From NCBI GenBank assembly GCA_036406675.1, contig DASXAO010000138.1, positions 21,302-85,301 of the forward strand: a stretch of 64,000 nt of DNA, in the 5' to 3' direction. Positions 25,359 to 37,128 of the stretch are shown piece after piece. The notes below the pieces were generated by a model. That model saw only the letters and a list, made by a program, of their open reading frames with translations, did no database searches and was not told where the DNA came from. The number at the start of each line of letters is the position of its first letter. Position 1 is the first letter of the stretch. The stretch is from SCGC-AG-212-J23 sp036406675. GTDB taxonomy: Bacteria; Pseudomonadota; Gammaproteobacteria; Burkholderiales; SG8-39. Both the position numbers and the translations under genes were made by a program.

Positions 25359-25442
25359 CCGGCGATATTAGTTCATTGGACGCAATAATCTACTGCATCG
25401 GCCTGCATTTATTTCAGCGCGCTCGGCGCCCACACTGCCGGC

Positions 25443-25994
25443 ATGGGTCGCCGTTTCGCCGAAATTGCCTTCACCGCCGGAGTGCAGCGGCAACAGGAGC
25501 GTCACGGTTCACGCGCGCAATACGCCCGGGCGCAGGAGCGCGGCGGCGACGACGCAGCGCTCGGCGCGCAGGAGGCGGCGTTTCTTTCGCGCACGGACGG
25601 TTTCTACATCGCGACCGTCAGCGAGAACGGGTGGCCGTACGTGCAGCACCGCGGCGGGCCGCGCGGCTTCCTGCGCGTGCTGTCTCCTTCGCGAATCGGC
25701 TTCGCCGATTTTCGAGGCAACCGGCAGTACCTCAGCGTCGGCAACGCGGCAAACAGCGATCGCGCCGCCATCATCGTCATGGACTACGCCCATCCGCGCA
25801 GGCTCAAGCTGCTGGGCCACCTGCGTTTCGTCGATATCGCGGAGGCGGAGCCCGCGCTGGTGCGCGCGTTGCACCTGCCGGGCTATCCGGCGAAGGTCGA
25901 ACGCATTGCGCTCGTCGACGTCGTCGGCTTCGATTGGAATTGTCCGCAGCACATCACGCGGCGCTTCACGCCGGACGAGCTCCCGCTGGTCTAG
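25443..25994 (+). CDS. Pyridoxamine 5'-phosphate oxidase family protein
   Basis: A 183-residue split-barrel flavin-type protein. After ~45 residues of variable N-terminus comes the fold signature DGFYIATVSENGWPYVQHRGGPRGFLRVL, residues ~52-80 (quoted in part here: IATVSENGWPYVQHRGG), then GNRQYLSVGNAA and RLKLLGHLRFVD. Members bind FMN, F420 or heme and include general stress and oxidoreductase proteins; the specific activity is unknown. It is probably the target of the divergent LysR gene, and the methyltransferase gene follows 16 bases later. Confidence 0.8.
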   Translation: MGRRFAEIAFTAGVQRQQERHGSRAQYARAQERGGDDAALGAQEAAFLSRTDGFYIATVSENGWPYVQHRGGPRGFLRVLSPSRIGFADFRGNRQYLSVGNAANSDRAAIIVMDYAHPRRLKLLGHLRFVDIAEAEPALVRALHLPGYPAKVERIALVDVVGFDWNCPQHITRRFTPDELPLV

Positions 25995-26010
25995 ACACAG
26001 GAGACCACAA

Positions 26011-26793
26011 ATGTTCTCGATGGCCTCGGGGTACGAGCAATACATGGGGCGGTGGAGCCGCTTGCTCGCACCCGACTTCGTCACGTTCAGCGGCGTTCGG
26101 GATGGTGAGCGCATTCTGGATGTCGGCACGGGCACTGGCGCGCTCGCCACGGCGCTGGAAGAAGCGACGCGCACCAGCGAAATCGCCGGCGTCGATCCGT
26201 CCGCGGGCTTCATCGAGCACGCGAAGAAGAACGCGGTCTCCGGGCGCGTGCGCTTTGAAGTCGGAGATGCGCAGGCTTTGCCTTATGGCGATGCGTCGTT
26301 CGACCATGCCATGGCCCTGCTCGTGATCAATTTCGTCCCGGACCACGCGAAGGCGCTTCGCGAGATGCGGCGCGTGACCCGACCAAGCGGCGTCGTCAGC
26401 GCCTGTGTGTGGGATTACGGCGCAGGAATGGAAAGCCTTCGCATCTTCTGGGACGAGGCGGTCGCCCTCGATCCGGCCGCCGCACCGAGGCACGAGCGGA
26501 ACATGAAGCTGGCACGCGAGGGAGAACTCGGCGCGCTCTGGAAGGGGTCCGGCCTGGCCAACGTGCGGGAGACGGCTTTGGTGATCGAGCAGGCCTTTTC
26601 TTCGTTCGACGACTACTGGGCGCCCTTCCTGAACGGAACCGGTCCCGGGGGCGCGTACGTGGCGTCGCTACCCGAGGAGAGGCGCCGCCGACTCGAGGCA
26701 CGGCTGCGCGGCCGTTTGCTCGGCAGCCGCCCGGACGGCAGGTTCGCACTGCAGGCGCGCGCTTGGTGCGTGCGCGGCGAACTCACGCCTTAG
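26011..26793 (+). CDS. Class I SAM-dependent methyltransferase
   Basis: A 260-residue UbiE/type-11-like methyltransferase: motif I ILDVGTGTGALA, acidic residue in AGVDPS, DAQALPYGDASFDHAM (motif II region) and LREMRRVTRPSG (motif III). The substrate is not identifiable. The ATG at 26011 has a good CAGGAG site 7 bases upstream. It follows the PNPOx-like gene by 16 bases, so both may be under the LysR regulator. The 3' end overlaps convergent rpiA by 11 bases. Confidence 0.85.
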   Translation: MFSMASGYEQYMGRWSRLLAPDFVTFSGVRDGERILDVGTGTGALATALEEATRTSEIAGVDPSAGFIEHAKKNAVSGRVRFEVGDAQALPYGDASFDHAMALLVINFVPDHAKALREMRRVTRPSGVVSACVWDYGAGMESLRIFWDEAVALDPAAAPRHERNMKLAREGELGALWKGSGLANVRETALVIEQAFSSFDDYWAPFLNGTGPGGAYVASLPEERRRRLEARLRGRLLGSRPDGRFALQARAWCVRGELTP

Positions 26794-27448
26794 CGCGGAT
26801 CGTCCTTACTCCCGTGGTTTCTCCGAGCAACAGGAGGTCGGCCGGCCGCAGTGCGAAAAGCCCGTTGGTCACCAGGCCGGCAAGGTTGTTGAGATCGCGC
26901 TCCAGCTCGGGCGGGTTGAGGATCGTCATGCCGTGGCAATCGAGCACGATGTTGCCGTTGTCGGTCGTGAAGCCCTGGCGCAGCTCGGGATGACCGCCGA
27001 GCCTGACGATCGCCCGGCCGACGTGGCCGCGCGCCATCGGGATCACCTCGAGCGGCAACGGAAACTTGCCGAGCACCGGCACCAGCTTCGAAGCGTCGCA
27101 GATACAGACGAAGCTGTCCGCGACCGCGGCGACGATCTTTTCTCTCGTCAGCGCGCCGCCGCCGCCCTTGATCATGTGCAGGTGCTCGGTGACCTCGTCG
27201 GCGCCGTCGACGTACACCGGCAGCTCGTTCACGCTGTTCAGGTCGAATACCCGGATGCCGTGTGATTTCAGCCGCTGCGCGCTCGCCTCCGAGGCGGCGA
27301 CCGCGCCCTCGATGCGGCCTTTGATGGTGGCGAGCGCATCGATGAAGAAGTTGACCGTCGAGCCGGACCCTACTCCGACGACCTTGTCTTCCACGACGTA
27401 TTTCAGCGCCGCATGCGCGACGGCTTTCTTCAGGTCGTTTTGGTTCAC
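26783..27448 (-). CDS. rpiA: Ribose-5-phosphate isomerase A
   Basis: A 221-residue enzyme interconverting ribose-5-phosphate and ribulose-5-phosphate. Signature segments: GVGSGSTVNFFIDAL (phosphate loop), DGADEV (catalytic Asp), KGGGGALTREKIVA (catalytic Glu in the neighbourhood) and GMTILNPPELE. It starts with GTG at 27448, overlapping the stop of lpd (GTGA), so it appears to be a coupled last gene of the pyruvate dehydrogenase operon. That placement is unusual for rpiA. Confidence 0.95.
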   Translation of the reverse strand: MNQNDLKKAVAHAALKYVVEDKVVGVGSGSTVNFFIDALATIKGRIEGAVAASEASAQRLKSHGIRVFDLNSVNELPVYVDGADEVTEHLHMIKGGGGALTREKIVAAVADSFVCICDASKLVPVLGKFPLPLEVIPMARGHVGRAIVRLGGHPELRQGFTTDNGNIVLDCHGMTILNPPELERDLNNLAGLVTNGLFALRPADLLLLGETTGVRTIRAKA

Positions 27449-29163
27449 TTCTTTCTTTGCGGCGGGAGGTCGGTGCAGACGCCCTCGAACGCTTCGGCCG
27501 CCATGCCGACCGATTCACCGAGCGTCGGATGGGGATGGATCGTCTTGCCGATGTCGGTGGCGTCGGCGCCCATTTCGACGGCGAGCGCGAGCTCGCTGAT
27601 GAGATCGCCCGCGCCGGTGCCGACGATGCCGCCGCCGAGGATGCGGTGGCTGTCGGCGTCGAAAATGAGCTTGGTGAAGCCTTCGTCGCGCGCGTTCGCG
27701 ATGGCGCGGCCGGACGCGGCCCAGGGGAACTTGGCCACGCCGACCTTGGTGCCGTTCTTTTTCGCCTCGTCCTCCGTCAGGCCGACCCAGGCGATCTCCG
27801 GGTCGGTGAAGGCGACCGACGGGATGACGCGCGCGTCGAAGTGCGATTTCTGGCCCGCCGCAGCCTCGGCGGCCACGTGCCCCTCGTGCACCGCCTTGTG
27901 CGCGAGCATCGGGTTCCTGGTGATGTCGCCGATGGCGTAGATGTGCGCCACATTGGTTCGCATTTGACTGTCAGAAGGAACAAAACCCTTATCTGTAACT
28001 TCGACGCCGGCCTTCTCCGCGCCGATGCGCTTCCCGTTCGGAACGCGGCCGACCGAGACCAGGACCATGTCGTAGGTCTTCGCCTCCGCGCCCTCGAAAG
28101 AAACCTTGAGGCCGTCCTTCGCCGCCTCGACCTTGGTGGTCTTCGCCTTCAGCATGATCCGGTCGAAGCGCGGCGCGTTCACCTTCTGCCAGACGGCGAC
28201 GAGGTCGCGGTCGGCGCCGAGCATGAGCGCGTCCATCATCTCCACCACGTCGAGGCGCGCGCCGAGGGTCGAGTACACCGTGCCCATCTCGAGCCCTATG
28301 ATGCCGCCGCCGATCACCAGCAGCTTCTTCGGCACGCCCTTCAGCTCGAGCGCGCCGGTGGAGTCGACGATGCGCGGATCATCGGGCAGGAAGGGTAGCT
28401 TCGCCGCCTGCGAGCCCGCGGCGACGATCGCCGACGCGAAGCGCACCGTCTTCCTGCCTTCCTTCGTCTCCACGACCATGTGGTGGGGGTCGGAGAAGCT
28501 CCCCACGCCGGTGAGCACCGTGACCTTGCGCAGCTTCGCCATCGAGGCAAGGCCGCCGGTCAGCCTGCCGACCACCTTGTTCTTGAACTCGCGCAGCTTC
28601 GCGAGATCGAGCTTGGGCTCGCCGAACGCGACGCCGTGCGAAGCGAGCGCCTTGGCTGCATCGATGACGGCGGCGGTGTGCAGCAGCGCCTTGGATGGAA
28701 TGCAGCCGACGTTGAGGCACACGCCGCCGAGCGTCGGGTAGCGCTCGACCAGCACGGTCTTGAGCCCGAGGTCGGCGGCGCGGAACGCCGCGGAGTAGCC
28801 GCCAGGCCCGGCGCCGAGCACCACCACGTCGCATTCGACGTCGGCGCCGGTCGAAGGCGCGGGCGCCGCGGGCCTCGGCGCTTCCGGCAGCTTTGGCGGG
28901 GTTGGAGCTTCGGCTTTCGCTTCCTGGCCTTCCAGCAGCAGGATCGGCGAACCCTGCGAGACCTTGTCGCCCACCTTGATGCGGAGCTCCTTCACCACGC
29001 CTGCGCCTGGCGACGGAATCTCCATCGTCGCCTTGTCCGACTCGAGGGTAATGAGCGACTGCTCCTTGGAGACGGCGTCGCCGGGCTTCACCAGCACTTC
29101 GATGACTTCGACGTTCTTGAAATCCCCGATGTCGGGGACCCTGACCTCGGTGCCGGCGGCCAT
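27445..29163 (-). CDS. lpdA: Dihydrolipoyl dehydrogenase (PDH E3) with N-terminal lipoyl domain
   Basis: A 572-residue flavoprotein that reoxidises dihydrolipoamide with NAD. Residues 1-80 are a lipoyl domain (K44 in ESDKATME), then an Ala/Pro hinge (PPKLPEAPRPAAPAPS), then the E3 core: GAGPGGYSAAFRAADLG (FAD), redox cysteines in GGVCLNVGCIPSKALLH, GGGIIGLEMGTVYSTLG (NAD), and the His-Glu dyad in HPHPTLGESVG. E3 with its own lipoyl arm is typical of betaproteobacterial PDH. It begins directly after the aceF stop with no gap, so it is coupled. The lipoyl domain is almost the same as the two in AceF. Confidence 0.97.
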   Translation of the reverse strand: MAAGTEVRVPDIGDFKNVEVIEVLVKPGDAVSKEQSLITLESDKATMEIPSPGAGVVKELRIKVGDKVSQGSPILLLEGQEAKAEAPTPPKLPEAPRPAAPAPSTGADVECDVVVLGAGPGGYSAAFRAADLGLKTVLVERYPTLGGVCLNVGCIPSKALLHTAAVIDAAKALASHGVAFGEPKLDLAKLREFKNKVVGRLTGGLASMAKLRKVTVLTGVGSFSDPHHMVVETKEGRKTVRFASAIVAAGSQAAKLPFLPDDPRIVDSTGALELKGVPKKLLVIGGGIIGLEMGTVYSTLGARLDVVEMMDALMLGADRDLVAVWQKVNAPRFDRIMLKAKTTKVEAAKDGLKVSFEGAEAKTYDMVLVSVGRVPNGKRIGAEKAGVEVTDKGFVPSDSQMRTNVAHIYAIGDITRNPMLAHKAVHEGHVAAEAAAGQKSHFDARVIPSVAFTDPEIAWVGLTEDEAKKNGTKVGVAKFPWAASGRAIANARDEGFTKLIFDADSHRILGGGIVGTGAGDLISELALAVEMGADATDIGKTIHPHPTLGESVGMAAEAFEGVCTDLPPQRKK

Positions 29164-30801
29164 CTAGAGGATGAGCTTGCGGATGTCGGACAGCACCGAA
29201 ACGAGGAAGCCCGAGAAGCGCGCGGCAGTGGCGCCGTCGATCACGCGGTGATCGTAGGAAAGCGAAAGCGGAAGCATCAGCCGGGCCTTGAAGAGATCTT
29301 CGCCCTTCTCGCCCTTCCCCGAGAACACCGGCTTCAAGACGGAACGGGAAACCCCGAGGATTGCGACCTCCGGCGCGTTGATGATCGGCGTGAACGCGGT
29401 GCCGCTGATGCCGCCAAGGCTCGAGATCGAGAACGTGCCGCCCTGCATGTCGCCCGGCTTGAGCTTGCCGTCGCGCGCGAGCTTGCTGATCTCGGAGAGC
29501 TCCTGCGCGAGGTCGAACACGCCCTTGCGGTCGGCGTCGCGCACCACCGGCACCACCAGCCCCCCGGGCGTGTCGACCGCCACGCCCACGTGGTAGTACT
29601 TCTTGATGACGACGTTCTCGCCCGACTTGTCGAGCGAGGAGTTGAACACCGGGAACTGCCGCAGCGCGGTGACGCAGGCCTTGATCATGAAGGCGAGCAT
29701 CGTCAGCTTGAAGCCCTTCTTCTCGGTCTCGGCGGTCTGCGCCTTGCGGAAGGCCTCGAGATCGGTGATGTCGGCTTCGTCGAACTGCGTGACGTGCGGA
29801 ATCGAGATCCAGTTGCGGTGCAGGTACGGGCCCGACAGCTTCTGGATGCGCGAGAGCGGCTTCGTCTCCACCGGCCCGAACTTGGCGAAGTCCACGTCCG
29901 GCCATGCCGGCAGGTTGAAAGGCAGCGCGCCGCCCGCTTTTGCACTGACCTGAGTCGGTGCTTTCGAGAGGGCGCCCTTCACGAACGCCTGCACATCGGT
30001 GTGCACGATGCGGCCCTTGGGTCCGCTGCCCTGCACCTGATGCAGGTCGACCCCGAGCTCGCGAGCGAACTTGCGCACCGAAGGGCTGGCGTGCGGCTTC
30101 GCGCCGACTTCCTCCTGCGGCTCTCGCGGCACCGGCCGCGGCGCGGGCGCAGCCGCCGGCGCACTCGCCACGGGCCTGGAAGGCGCCTGGGCAGGCGCGG
30201 CCGCCGCAGAAGGCGACTTCGCGGGCGCGGCCGGCGCCGCGCCTGCAGAAGCGGAGAGAACGAGGATGGCTGCGCCCTTCGACACCTTGTCGCCCACCTT
30301 GATCTTCAGCTCGCGCACCACGCCGGCGGTGGGCGACGGAATCTCCATCGTCGCCTTGTCGGATTCGAGGGTGATGAGCGACTGCTCCTTCGCCACCGCA
30401 TCGCCCGGCTTCACCAGCACCTCGATGACCTCGACCTCCTTGAAGTCGCCGATATCGGGCACCGGCACCGTGGTGGAGCTGCCGTCGCCCGTGGGCCTCG
30501 CTTCCTGCCTGGGCTCCTTCTTCGGCTCGGGCTTTTGCTCGGCCTTCGGCTGCGGCCTGGAAGACTCGTCCTTCGCCTCGAGCTCGAGGATGGGGGAGCC
30601 CTTCGACACCTTGTCGCCCATCTTGATCTTGATCTCGCGCACCACGCCGGCGGAGGGCGAGGGGATCTCCATCGTCGCCTTGTCGGACTCGAGCGTGATG
30701 AGCGACTGCTCCTTGGTCACGGCGTCCCCGGGCTTGACCAGCACCTCGATGACGGCGACGTCCTTGAAATCTCCGATGTCCGGGACCACGACCTGGGTCA
30801 T
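29164..30801 (-). CDS. aceF: Pyruvate dehydrogenase E2 (dihydrolipoyllysine acetyltransferase)
   Basis: A 545-residue core subunit that transfers acetyl groups from lipoamide to CoA. It has two N-terminal lipoyl domains (lipoyl-lysines K41 and K149, each in ESDKATME), separated by charged and Ala/Pro-rich linkers, then a peripheral subunit-binding domain (SVRKFARELGVDLHQVQGSG), then the catalytic domain ending with SYDHRVIDGATAARF, the active-site HxxxD. Starts with ATG at 30801, 9 bases after the aceE stop. Linker and domain number are normal for betaproteobacteria. Confidence 0.97.
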   Translation of the reverse strand: MTQVVVPDIGDFKDVAVIEVLVKPGDAVTKEQSLITLESDKATMEIPSPSAGVVREIKIKMGDKVSKGSPILELEAKDESSRPQPKAEQKPEPKKEPRQEARPTGDGSSTTVPVPDIGDFKEVEVIEVLVKPGDAVAKEQSLITLESDKATMEIPSPTAGVVRELKIKVGDKVSKGAAILVLSASAGAAPAAPAKSPSAAAAPAQAPSRPVASAPAAAPAPRPVPREPQEEVGAKPHASPSVRKFARELGVDLHQVQGSGPKGRIVHTDVQAFVKGALSKAPTQVSAKAGGALPFNLPAWPDVDFAKFGPVETKPLSRIQKLSGPYLHRNWISIPHVTQFDEADITDLEAFRKAQTAETEKKGFKLTMLAFMIKACVTALRQFPVFNSSLDKSGENVVIKKYYHVGVAVDTPGGLVVPVVRDADRKGVFDLAQELSEISKLARDGKLKPGDMQGGTFSISSLGGISGTAFTPIINAPEVAILGVSRSVLKPVFSGKGEKGEDLFKARLMLPLSLSYDHRVIDGATAARFSGFLVSVLSDIRKLIL

Positions 30802-30810
30802 GAGGCGCTT

Positions 30811-33498
<2,688 letters not shown>

Positions 33499-33581
33499 GG
33501 TTCGGTTTCCGTGTGTTACGGGTTCTGCATGAAATCCGGTGCAAATCTGCTGCTGATCTGCTGCAGGGGGGCGCGATTAGC

Positions 33582-33611
33582 TTAACCAGAAAATGGGCCC
33601 AATGCTAGACT
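33582..33611 (+). promoter_or_regulatory. Candidate folD promoter
   Basis: TTAACC at 33582-33587 (4 of 6 matches to TTGACA) and TAGACT at 33606-33611, 18 bp apart, lie 12 bases upstream of the folD ATG. It is the only sigma70-like pair in the aceE-folD gap on this strand. Confidence 0.35.
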
Positions 33612-33622
33612 GCGCCGCCCCC

Positions 33623-34468
33623 ATGACGGCCAGGATCCTCGACGGAAAATCCCTCGCCGCGGCCACGCGCACCGCGCTGAAGCAGAAAGTCGAAGCGCTT
33701 GTGCAGCGCGGGGTGCGGCCCGGCCTCGGCGTGGTCATCGCCGGCGACAACCCGGCCTCCAAGGTCTACGTGAGGAACAAGACGCTCGCCGCCGAAGAAA
33801 TCGGCGTGCGCTCGCAGCTCATCGAGTTGCCCGGCAGCATTGGCGGGAAAGACCTTCTAGAGCGCGTGGCGGCGCTGAACGCCGACCGCACGGTGCACGG
33901 GATCCTGGTGCAGCTCCCGCTCCCGAAGCACATCGACGCCTCGAGCGTTCTCGAATCGATCGCGCCGGCCAAGGACGTCGACGGGTTTCATGAAGCCAAC
34001 CTCGGCGCGCTGATCGCCGGCCGGCCCCGCGTGGTGCCGTGCACGCCGCTTGGCTGCATGCGCCTGATCGAGCACGCCGGCGTGCAAGTCGCAGGCCGGC
34101 ACGCCGTGGTCGTCGGCCGCTCGAACATCGTCGGCAAGCCGCTCGCCCACCTGCTCTTGCAAAAGGACGCGACCGTCACCATCTGCCACTCGAAGAGCGC
34201 GGACCTCGGCGGCATTTGCAGGAGCGCCGATCTCCTGGTCGCCGCGGTCGGGCGGCCAAAACTCATCGGCGCGGACATGGTCAAACCGGGTGCCTGCGTC
34301 ATCGACGTCGGCGTCAACCGGCTGCCCGACGGCAAGCTCGCCGGCGACGTCGACTTCGATGCCGTCAAAAGCGTCGCCGGCTGGATTACCCCGGTTCCCG
34401 GCGGGGTCGGCCCGATGACCATCGCCATGCTGCTGGAGAACTGCATCCGTGCCGCTTCCAAGGAATGA
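33623..34468 (+). CDS. folD: Methylenetetrahydrofolate dehydrogenase / methenyltetrahydrofolate cyclohydrolase
   Basis: A 281-residue bifunctional folate enzyme interconverting 5,10-methylene-, 5,10-methenyl- and 10-formyl-tetrahydrofolate with NADP. Motifs: ASKVYVRNKTLAAEEIG (active-site Tyr and Lys), VQLPLPKHID, DVDGFHEANLG, CTPLGCMRLI, VVVGRSNIVGKPLA (NADP) and TPVPGGVGPMTIAMLLENC. The frame is open from 33593, but ATG 33623 (MTARILDGKSLA) is the family start. It overlaps prlC as ATGA. Confidence 0.97.
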   Translation: MTARILDGKSLAAATRTALKQKVEALVQRGVRPGLGVVIAGDNPASKVYVRNKTLAAEEIGVRSQLIELPGSIGGKDLLERVAALNADRTVHGILVQLPLPKHIDASSVLESIAPAKDVDGFHEANLGALIAGRPRVVPCTPLGCMRLIEHAGVQVAGRHAVVVGRSNIVGKPLAHLLLQKDATVTICHSKSADLGGICRSADLLVAAVGRPKLIGADMVKPGACVIDVGVNRLPDGKLAGDVDFDAVKSVAGWITPVPGGVGPMTIAMLLENCIRAASKE

Positions 34469-36549
34469 ATCCACTACTTGACTTCGCGGGCCTGCCCCGC
34501 TTCGATGAGATCAAGCCCGAGCACGTCGCCCCCGCCATGGACGAGTTGCTCGGCGCCGGCCGCGCCGCGGTCGAAGCGGCGCTGCAGGCGCGCCCCACGT
34601 GGGAGGAGTTCGTCGCGCCGCTCGAGGACGCGAACGAGCGCCTGGGCCGCGCCTGGGGCCAGGTCGCGCACCTGCACGCGGTGATGGACAGCCCGCCGCT
34701 GCGCGAGGCCTACAACGCCGCCCTGCCGAAGGTCTCGCAATACTGGACCGAGCTCGGACAGAACCTGCAGCTTTTCCAGAAGTACAAGGAGCTCGCGCGC
34801 TCGGCGCAGTTCGCCGTCCTTGCGCCTGCCCGCAGGAAGATCGTCGAGAACGCGCTGCGCGACTTCCGCCTCGGCGGCGCCGAGCTGCCGCTCGAGAAAA
34901 AGCAGCGCTACGCCGAGATCCAGGAAGAGCTGGCCAGGCTGTCGGCCAAGTTTTCCGAAAACGTGCTCGATGCCACCAACGCGTTCTCGCTCGTGGTGGA
35001 GGACGAAAAGCGTTTGAGCGGAATTCCCGCCGACATTCTCCAGGCAGCGCGCGAGGCGGCGGACAAGGATGAAAAGCAGTCGGGCGGCAAGCCCAAGTGG
35101 AAGTTCACGCTGCACATGCCGTCGTACCTGCCGGTGATGCAGTACGCGGAGGACCGGGCGCTGCGCGAGGAGCTCTACCGAGCGAGCGCCACGCGCGCCT
35201 CCGAGTTCGGCCGGCCCGAGTGGGACAACACTGCGCTCATCGCACGCATCGTCGAGCTGCGCCGCGAGCTCGCCGGCCTGCTCGGCTACGCCAGCTACGC
35301 CGAAGTCTCGCTCGAGCCGAAAATGGCGCACTCGCCGGCGGAGGTGCTGGGATTCCTCGACGACCTCGCCCGCCATGCGCGGCCTTTCGCCGAAAACGAC
35401 GCGGCGGAGCTTCGATCCTTTGCCAAATCCGAGCTGGGCGTCGAGGATCTCGCCGCGTGGGACGTGCCGTACGCTTCGGAGAAACTGCGCCTCAAGCGCT
35501 ACGCCTTTTCGGACCAGGAAGTAAAGCAGTACTTTCCGGAAGAGGTGGTACTGCAGGGACTGTTCCGCGTCGCCCAGGCGCTCTACCAGATCAGCATCAC
35601 GCCCTCGAAGGCGCCGGTCTGGCACGAGGACGTGCGCTTCTTCGAGATCCGCGACGCCGCGGGGGCGGCCCCCAATGCGGTCATCGGCCACTTCTACATG
35701 GACCTCCATGCCCGCGACACCAAGCGCGGCGGCGCCTGGATGGACGACGCGATCACGCGGCGGCGCAAGGGCGGCGAGATCCAGACGCCGGTGGCGCACC
35801 TCAACTGCAATTTCTCGCGGGCGGTCGGCGGAAAGCCGCCGCTGTTCACCCACGACGAGGTGCTCACGCTGTTCCACGAGTTCGGGCACGGGCTGCACCA
35901 CCTGCTCACGCGCGTCGAGGACCTCGGCGTTTCCGGCATCAACGGCGTGGAATGGGACGCAGTCGAGCTTCCCAGCCAGTTCATGGAGAACTTTGCCTGG
36001 GAGTGGGACGTGCTGCGCCACATGACGCGGCACGCCGATACGGGCGCGCCGCTGCCGCGCGAGCTGTTCGACAAGATGATCGCGGCGAAGAACTTCCAGA
36101 GCGGTCTCGCGATGCTGCGCCAGATCGAGTTCTCCGTGTTCGACATGCGCCTGCATTCCGAGTTTGACCCGACCTCCGGTCGAAGCGATCCCGCGTCGGC
36201 GCGAACCGCGCAGGAGCTGCTCGAGCAGGTGCGCGATCGCATCGCCGTGCTCAAGCCGCCCGCGTACAACCGCTTCGCGAACAGCTTCTCCCACATCTTC
36301 GCGGGCGGCTACGCCGCCGGCTACTACAGCTACAAGTGGGCCGAGGTGCTCTCGGCGGACGCCTACTCCCTGTTTGAAGAAATGCGCGACTCAAACGGCA
36401 CCGTGAACTCGCGCGCCGGGCAGCGCTTCCGCGACGAGATCCTGGCCGTCGGCGGCAGCCGGCCGGCGGCCGAATCGTTCCGCGCCTTCCGCGGGCGCGA
36501 GCCGCGCGTCGATGCGCTGCTCAGGCACAATGGTATGATCGCCGCGTAG
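34465..36549 (+). CDS. prlC: Oligopeptidase A (M3 metallopeptidase)
   Basis: A 694-residue cytosolic zinc peptidase that degrades short peptides, including cleaved signal peptides in E. coli. The zinc site is HEFGH in TLFHEFGHGLHHLLT with a downstream Glu in NGVEWDAVELPSQFMEN. The C-terminal AGYYSYKWAEVLSADAYSLF is typical of the M3 family. Length matches PrlC. ATG at 34465 overlaps the folD stop, so the pair is translated together. Confidence 0.95.
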   Translation: MNPLLDFAGLPRFDEIKPEHVAPAMDELLGAGRAAVEAALQARPTWEEFVAPLEDANERLGRAWGQVAHLHAVMDSPPLREAYNAALPKVSQYWTELGQNLQLFQKYKELARSAQFAVLAPARRKIVENALRDFRLGGAELPLEKKQRYAEIQEELARLSAKFSENVLDATNAFSLVVEDEKRLSGIPADILQAAREAADKDEKQSGGKPKWKFTLHMPSYLPVMQYAEDRALREELYRASATRASEFGRPEWDNTALIARIVELRRELAGLLGYASYAEVSLEPKMAHSPAEVLGFLDDLARHARPFAENDAAELRSFAKSELGVEDLAAWDVPYASEKLRLKRYAFSDQEVKQYFPEEVVLQGLFRVAQALYQISITPSKAPVWHEDVRFFEIRDAAGAAPNAVIGHFYMDLHARDTKRGGAWMDDAITRRRKGGEIQTPVAHLNCNFSRAVGGKPPLFTHDEVLTLFHEFGHGLHHLLTRVEDLGVSGINGVEWDAVELPSQFMENFAWEWDVLRHMTRHADTGAPLPRELFDKMIAAKNFQSGLAMLRQIEFSVFDMRLHSEFDPTSGRSDPASARTAQELLEQVRDRIAVLKPPAYNRFANSFSHIFAGGYAAGYYSYKWAEVLSADAYSLFEEMRDSNGTVNSRAGQRFRDEILAVGGSRPAAESFRAFRGREPRVDALLRHNGMIAA

Positions 36550-36554
36550 GATTC

Positions 36555-37118
36555 ATGAAGTTTCGCGCGCCCCTCGCGGTTCTGCTTTGCGCGGCCGCTT
36601 CCGCGGCGCTTGCGCAGCCGCTCTATCGCTGGACCGACGAAAAAGGGCGGGTGCACATCACCGATACGCCGCCGCCCGCCTCCGCGCGCAACGTGCAGAG
36701 AAAGAGCGGCGCCGGCAACGTCGCCGAAGCGCAGCAGGGCTTCGAGCTCAGCCAGGCGGTGCGAAATTTTCCGGTGACGCTCTATTCCGCGCCGTCGTGC
36801 AAGGAGTCTTGCACCGCGGCGCGCGCATTGCTCAACAAGCGCGGCGTGCCGTTCACGGAGGTGCAGGTCGCGGACGACGCCTCGCGCCAGGAGCTGAAGG
36901 CCGCTTCCGGCGGCGACCTCGTCCCCACGCTCGTGGTGGGCCGCAGCGTGCACAGCGGGTACTCGCCGGACGCGTACTCGGCGCTTCTCGACTCTGCGCG
37001 CTATCCCAAGCCGGGCGCGTCGCCGCCGCGGGCGCAGGCGGCGCCGCCGGATCCGGACGAGCCCAAGCCCGAACCCGCGCCGACCGGACCCTACGCGCCG
37101 AAGCCACGCGGCTATTAG
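36555..37118 (+). CDS. DUF4124 / glutaredoxin-like periplasmic protein
   Basis: A 187-residue exported protein: signal peptide (MKFRAPLAVLLCAAASAALA), a DUF4124 segment (LYRWTDEKGRVHITDTPPP), a glutaredoxin-like domain with a C-x3-C pair (SCKESCTAARALLNKRGVPF) and a thioredoxin-fold proline (LVPTLVVG), then a Pro-rich tail. The two cysteines could form a disulfide, but a C-x3-C spacing is not the redox motif of true glutaredoxins; function is unknown. It follows prlC by 5 bases. Confidence 0.8.
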   Translation: MKFRAPLAVLLCAAASAALAQPLYRWTDEKGRVHITDTPPPASARNVQRKSGAGNVAEAQQGFELSQAVRNFPVTLYSAPSCKESCTAARALLNKRGVPFTEVQVADDASRQELKAASGGDLVPTLVVGRSVHSGYSPDAYSALLDSARYPKPGASPPRAQAAPPDPDEPKPEPAPTGPYAPKPRGY

Positions 37119-37128
37119 GCTCGGGCTT

